64,000 nt of DNA, taken from Colletotrichum lupini (taxonomy: Eukaryota; Ascomycota; Sordariomycetes; Glomerellales; Glomerellaceae). Within the stretch, counting starts at the first letter, position 1; the number at the start of each line of letters is the position of its first letter. A program made the translations under genes and the position numbers. Location of the stretch: the NCBI RefSeq assembly GCF_023278565.1, contig NC_064680.1:2046001-2110000 (forward strand), in the 5' to 3' direction. Below, in pieces: positions 59,676 through 64,000 of this stretch. The notes beneath the pieces were generated by a model. The model ran no database searches. It was not told the DNA's origin and saw nothing but the letters and a program-made list of their open reading frames with translations.

Positions 59676-60997
59676 TTATGTTACAGTGTTCTTGGCCACG
59701 ATGCCCCGCGCAAACTCGCCAAACGTTATGTGTTGCTCATTGTCCACCTCCTCGCCAAGGTTTGGCTGGGTGAAGACGGCCAACGTGTTACGCGCGACGC
59801 GTCCGTCGCTCACAGCTGCCCTGACTCCCCTTACGAAGTGCGGTACTGCCTTGAACTTGCCGCCCGTGATGCGCTCTAGAGCTTCGCCGGTCTGAAAAGC
59901 GATGCAGTCCCGCGGTATCTTGACCTGTACCGTCTCTCCGCCCCGCGACTCGATATACAGCCCTGCTGACGGATCGGGAGACGCGGCCAGCTCCGACAAA
60001 GGTGGTAGGCTTGCTATCGTATTGTTCGTGGCTTCAGGTACCACGGTAGAAGTCTCCTTCTCGTCGATGAACATGGCAGATGTCAGACCAGTCAGGCATC
60101 TACCGAGTGTGTTAGTACCAGCAGCATCGTTGCTAGAAGGGGCCGACTAACCCATGATCTTTATGTCTCGAGCACCTTGTATCTATTAGTGGATTTCTGA
60201 AGGCGGTCACAATCCAGTGGCTCACCAGTCATCGTCGGCTGCACCAATCTTGGAAAGGGCCTCTTTCGTCTGCGGATAGTAGTGCAGAAGGCGCGCTTTG
60301 GTCGTGTTCGATGTACTGACAACGTGTTCAAGGTACCCTTTGGTATATCCTGGGATCTCAGACTCGGCAAATCTGTCGCATGCTCGGGCTACCAAAACGG
60401 CCGCATCAATGATGACTCGGCAAAGACTCTCCACACTCGGCTTGAACCCCGGAAGGACGTCTTGTGAAGGCCAGATATTTGGCGAGAGGTACTCGGGAAA
60501 GTTATTTTGGTTAAACTCGGCCGTCGGCTTAGCACAGTCGAGAGTTGCATCAACGTAGAATGCGCAGTTGGCATAGTATGAACCCTTGAATGTGTCAACT
60601 TGGCCATTCTTGAGTGTTTCTTTACCCAGGGACCAGCCCGTCAGGTATTTGGCCTTTTCATTCTCAAGCTTGACTGCTCATGTGTAAGCAGTGGTGGGCA
60701 GACGGGTAGCAATTTGCATCGTACCCAGCTCTTCCTCAGGGAGATTGCCCAAGTAAGATGCGTAAGATAAGGTCTGGTGCCTCAACTGAGTGAACTCTGG
60801 CGGCACATCCTTGACCACCAGGATACCTAGAGATTCGGGCCCAAAGGCCTCTTTAAGAGTCTCGAAGGGGATGTTGCCTATGATGTGAATTTCACATGTA
60901 AGCTGTTGTTCGTTCCATCCTACGATCCTGCTCGACGGTACTCACCCTCCTTAAGGTCGTTGAGAGACACAACCACCGGTTGTGCGATCTGAACCAT
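59676..60997 (-). CDS. 2OG-Fe(II) oxygenase-like protein
   Basis: Five exons join in phase on the minus strand: 60997-60946, 60877-60725, 60673-60226 (end uncertain by one base), 60175-60152 and 60099-59676, giving about 366 residues. The start is MVQIAQPVVVSLNDLKEG. The N-terminal half resembles the DIOX_N region (FETLKEAFGPESLGILVVKD). The double-stranded beta-helix core carries the HxD iron motif in SRHKDHGCLTGLTSAMF, GLYIESRGGETVQVKIP, and the distal His in AVPHFVRGVR, followed by RVARNTLAVF where the 2-oxoglutarate-binding Arg is expected. This is the isopenicillin-N-synthase-like class. Substrate is unknown. The 24-nt exon carries the metal ligands, so its exact splicing decides activity. 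The gene is divergent from the FRG1-like gene over 353 bp. Confidence 0.83.
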
Positions 60998-61350
60998 GGT
61001 GTTTATCTGAGTTGTAGAGGTTTAAAGGTAGCAACGAATGAAACAAGAAGGAATCCAGCCAGATCGTAGGCTCATCGACAAGCTTCCGCGATACCACCTG
61101 CCGGGTCGGTACCTAAAAGGTGGGGGAGGGGCACAGATAGCCCCTTATGTAATCACAACGTTCAAACGTCCCTCGAACTCTACTCATCACCATTCCCAGA
61201 CTTCGAAAGGTCAAGCACGCACCCAAGATTGGCCAAAAAGAAAGCCTACCGGTTATCGCCGAAAACCGCATCAAGATAACGCAACTTTCACCTTCCTCAT
61301 CGAGTCCTGCGAGCGGAGGGGGAGACACGAAACACGAGCGATACAACGCG
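60998..61350. promoter_or_regulatory. Shared divergent promoter, oxygenase-like / FRG1-like
   Basis: The two start codons lie 353 bp apart on opposite strands with no other gene between them. Both core promoters must lie here. No specific element was recognised. Confidence 0.55.
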
Positions 61351-62227
61351 ATGGTCAAGCCCCTGTCTTTCAAGGGCGACAAGAAGCCCAAGAAGAGAAA
61401 GCGCGCAGAAGCCGAGGCCCAGGACCGCGACGCGCAGGGCGGGGAGGTTGCCCGCACCGGCGGAGCTTCCGCATCGACGGCGAACGCGGACGATGACGAC
61501 GATAGCTGGGTGTCTGCCGATGCCGTGACGGATGTTGTCGGACCCGTCATGTTCGTCTTGCCGACGGAGCCCCCTACTGCTTTGGCGTGCGATGCCGTAG
61601 GCAAGATATTTACGCTTGGGATCGAGAATATCGTCGATGGCAACCCGTCTACGGCTGAGCCGCACGACGTGCGGCAGGTGTGGGTTGCGAACAGGATCAC
61701 AGGGACGGAGCAGTTCAGGTTCAAGGGCCATCACGGACAGTAAGAATAATTTGCAGAAGGCTGTCGACGGGAGCCATGTATTAACGAGCCACAGATATCT
61801 GGGATGCGACAAGAACGGCGTGCTGTCAGCGACATCGGCGGCCGTCTCACCATTAGAGTCTTTCAACATCATCGCAACGGCGGATACCCCTGGCACATTC
61901 CAAGTCCAGACATTACGCGATACCTTCCTCTCTGTCAAGCCGCCGAAACCCAATGTTACCACCTCGGACGTCAGAGGCGACGAAGAGTCCATCACATTCA
62001 ACACCACATGGCGTATCAGGATGCAAGCGAGGTTCAAGCCGCGGCTCAAAGCGAACAAGGAAGAAAAGGCAAAGGAAAAGATTAGTCGCAAGGAGCTTGA
62101 ACAAGCGGTAGGGCGCAGACTCGAGGACGACGAAGTCAGGAAGTTGAAGAGGGCGAGAAGGGAGGGCGATTACCACGAGCAGTTATTAATGTTGAAGGTT
62201 AAGGGAAAGCACGACAAGTACGGCTAA
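61351..62227 (+). CDS. FRG1-family nuclear/nucleolar protein
   Basis: Two exons, 61351-61739 and 61795-62227, join in phase across a 55-nt intron, giving 273 residues. The basic N terminus MVKPLSFKGDKKPKKRKR is a likely nuclear or nucleolar signal. An acidic DDDDDSW stretch precedes the beta-trefoil FRG1 domain (PF06229): VWVANRITGTEQFRFKGHHG, then across the intron QYLGCDKNGVLSATSAAVSP, and GTFQVQTLRDTFLSVK. The C terminus is a charged helix (KEKISRKELEQAVGRRL) ending KGKHDKYG. FRG1 proteins are linked to pre-mRNA processing and actin bundling in animals; the fungal role is less clear. The gene is convergent with the WD-repeat gene, 141 bp away. Confidence 0.9.
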
Positions 62228-62368
62228 CTCGGGGGATGACTTTCTTTGGCAACACGAAAAGGGGGGGGACCATGATACCCAAACGCAATGAGCAGCATAG
62301 CCGTAAAACAATTCACTTTCGTTCTCAAGTTCTATTTTTCTTTACTTTTGCTTTCTTCGATCCCTGAC

Positions 62369-63720
62369 CTACGTGGGCCTCCAAGCCTTGATATTACCGT
62401 CTTCTCCAGCAGTGAAGACAACCTGTTCGTCATCGTAGAAGCAGAACGAGCGTACAATCTCCCCGCCGTGCCCCCCCGGCAGACCGACGCTGTTCGCCCT
62501 GTCGAAGCCCCAGCTGCCTTCGGCGGTACGGGACAGGTGTACCAACTCAAAGACTTGGCGGCTGATTCACTTATTAGCTACGCTGCCAAACATTGGGAGC
62601 AATTCGTCAACAAGACTTACTCTTGTGAGCCTGCACCGACGATAGCACCGCTTCCGTCAACCTTTGTCGTCATGTTGGCAATGTACTGGCAGCCCAGTGT
62701 CTCTCTTGCGTCGCCAAAGTCTACCAGAGCCGCGCCAGAGCCGCAATCCTCCGCGACGCTGTACACGGCCAGCTTCTCGTCGTGAGTCAGCACATAGACC
62801 TCGGTATTGCTGAGGAAGGAGGCGTGGTGGACAGAGCCCTGGTTCAACGTCTGGACAACGACCTCATCTTCGTCCGAAATTCGTGTGTCATAGACGTTGA
62901 CGAGGCCATCGGTCGATCCCGAGAGGAGGATATGAGATTCTGAAGGGTGGAAGCGGAGTTCTGTGACGTCGTCACTGTGGACTTCATCGTACTGGAGCCT
63001 CTGCTTCGGGCCGGCTCTGATATCCCTATGGATGTGTCAGGAGTTCTGTGTAATCGGGCGGGGGTGGGTAGTCGTGATCCAAGGAAGGCTTACCAGAGTA
63101 GCACGGAAGCGGTGTGGTTCTGGAACTCTGTGCCTAGTGCTATTGTGTTGCTCCTAGGGTCGCAAGCCATAGACAAGATAGGCGACTGAGTAGCTGAACG
63201 TTGTGTTAGTGAGATTCGTTAGATATTTCAGAGCGAGAAAACATACCCGCAAAATGAGCGACCTGCGGCTTTGACGCTTCCCTCATATCCCAGACTGAGA
63301 CTTCCCCATTTTCTCCCGCCGTGCAAACGATAGAGTTTTGCCAGTCAAAAGTCCTAAGGCATGTCAAGTTGCCATGGTTGGTCTGGTATGACTTGATCGG
63401 ACCCTGTCCCACTCGTGCAGGATCGAAGAGACTGAGTTTCTGATCTGATGAGATGGCGGACAGACCAGCGTTGAGGCGCTGAATGTCGAGAACATAGACA
63501 TCGCCAAATCTATGGCCGTCAACGCAAGACAGGTTGTACATTTTCACGGCACCTTGACCTTTGGTGCATGGCTTATATGAGCATGGACCCTTGACCAAAA
63601 ACTGAGATTTGTAACTACTTACTGAGCGTCGATGGTACACAGCTTAGACAGCTCAAAATTTGACCTCTCCTCTATGGTCTTGACAAGTTTGAAGATTTCC
63701 GCCCGCCTTATCACTTCCAC
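62369..63720 (-). CDS. WD-repeat protein (WDR89-like), 5' end unresolved
   Basis: Exons on the minus strand join in phase: one ending at 63623, then 63509-63247, 63193-63094, 63025-62621 and 62561-62369 (stop). Beta-propeller repeats are clear: GDVYVLDIQRLNAGLSAISS, IVCTAGENGEVSVWDMRE, ILSMACDPRSNTIALGTEF, LLSGSTDGLVNVYDTR and, at the end, VVFTAGEDGNIKAWRPT. The number and layout suggest a small seven-blade propeller of the WDR89 type. The first exon reads NFELSKLCTIDAQ and is open upstream to about 63826, but I found no in-frame ATG there. The true start therefore needs another upstream exon or a near-cognate codon, and the upper coordinate is approximate. Function is not known. Confidence 0.8.
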
Positions 63721-64000
63721 CCGGCTGAGATCGAAATTTTGCAGACTATGAAATTCGTAGAAACTTGAGCAAGAATCACCAGTGAGCGCATTGGAGGACT
63801 GGTCAATGAAGAAGCGTTTTTATGCAAACCCCCGCGTTATACAAATACGCAGCATTCCGAACTAGTGCCCGCTTACAGCGGTATTGCGTACCTGGCGTCC
63901 GGCTAAGTTAGCGACCAATCAAGTCTCGTTTAGTGGACTATCCCTGTTCATTTGGAGCTCCCAATTCCATCTACGTGGACCTAAAGCCAGGACAGCTGTT
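63721..64000. other. Upstream end of window
   Basis: No feature supported beyond possible 5' sequence of the WD-repeat gene. Confidence 0.4.

Overview
The window is nuclear DNA of a filamentous ascomycete (Pezizomycotina, most likely a Sordariomycete). I infer this from the many short GT-AG introns (about 45-100 nt) with CTAAC-type branch points, from the protein families, and from base composition; I cannot name a genus. I reconstructed gene models by joining reading frames across splice sites and checking phase. No transposon, RIP-like AT-rich block or CRISPR array is visible.

Layout. Left part (1-27 kb) is gene-rich: an Msb1-type morphogenesis protein (1-3429, +); a small acidic orphan (3971-4249, -); a nine-exon TAM/LaeA-like methyltransferase (5355-6996, +); a soluble fumarate reductase fused to cytochrome b5 (7798-9923, -); a secreted fasciclin-domain protein (13046-13896, +); the Sin3 corepressor (15183-20268, +); cytosolic acetoacetyl-CoA thiolase Erg10 (21578-22984, -), which shares a 512-bp divergent promoter with the U5 snRNP GTPase Snu114 (23497-27015, +).

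The middle (27-49 kb) is sparse. It holds only an intron-containing tRNA-His (28016-28105, -) and the cytosolic Fe-S targeting factor Cia2 (36332-37335, -). The rest is long non-coding DNA carrying microsatellites and many copies of short, often palindromic motifs: TACGGAGTAC, GTACGGATAC and GTACCTTAC. An 11.5-kb non-coding stretch leads into a large Zn2Cys6 transcription factor (48848-51951, +).

The right part (52-64 kb) starts with 4.7 kb of non-coding DNA. It continues with a mitochondrial TMEM70/TMEM223-like membrane protein (56662-57787, -), a mitochondrial DsbA-fold protein with a CPYS active site (58256-59092, -), a 2OG-Fe(II) oxygenase-like protein (59676-60997, -), a divergently transcribed FRG1-family nuclear protein (61351-62227, +), and a WD-repeat protein (62369 to about 63.7 kb, -) whose start I could not resolve.

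The genes are mainly housekeeping (splicing, chromatin, sterol precursor synthesis, Fe-S assembly, mitochondrial redox) and do not form a biosynthetic cluster. I found no clear new multi-gene system. The best leads are the dispersed motif family, with a 16-nt composite copied at two loci; the very long upstream region of the Zn2Cys6 regulator; and unusual splicing layouts in snu114 and cia2.
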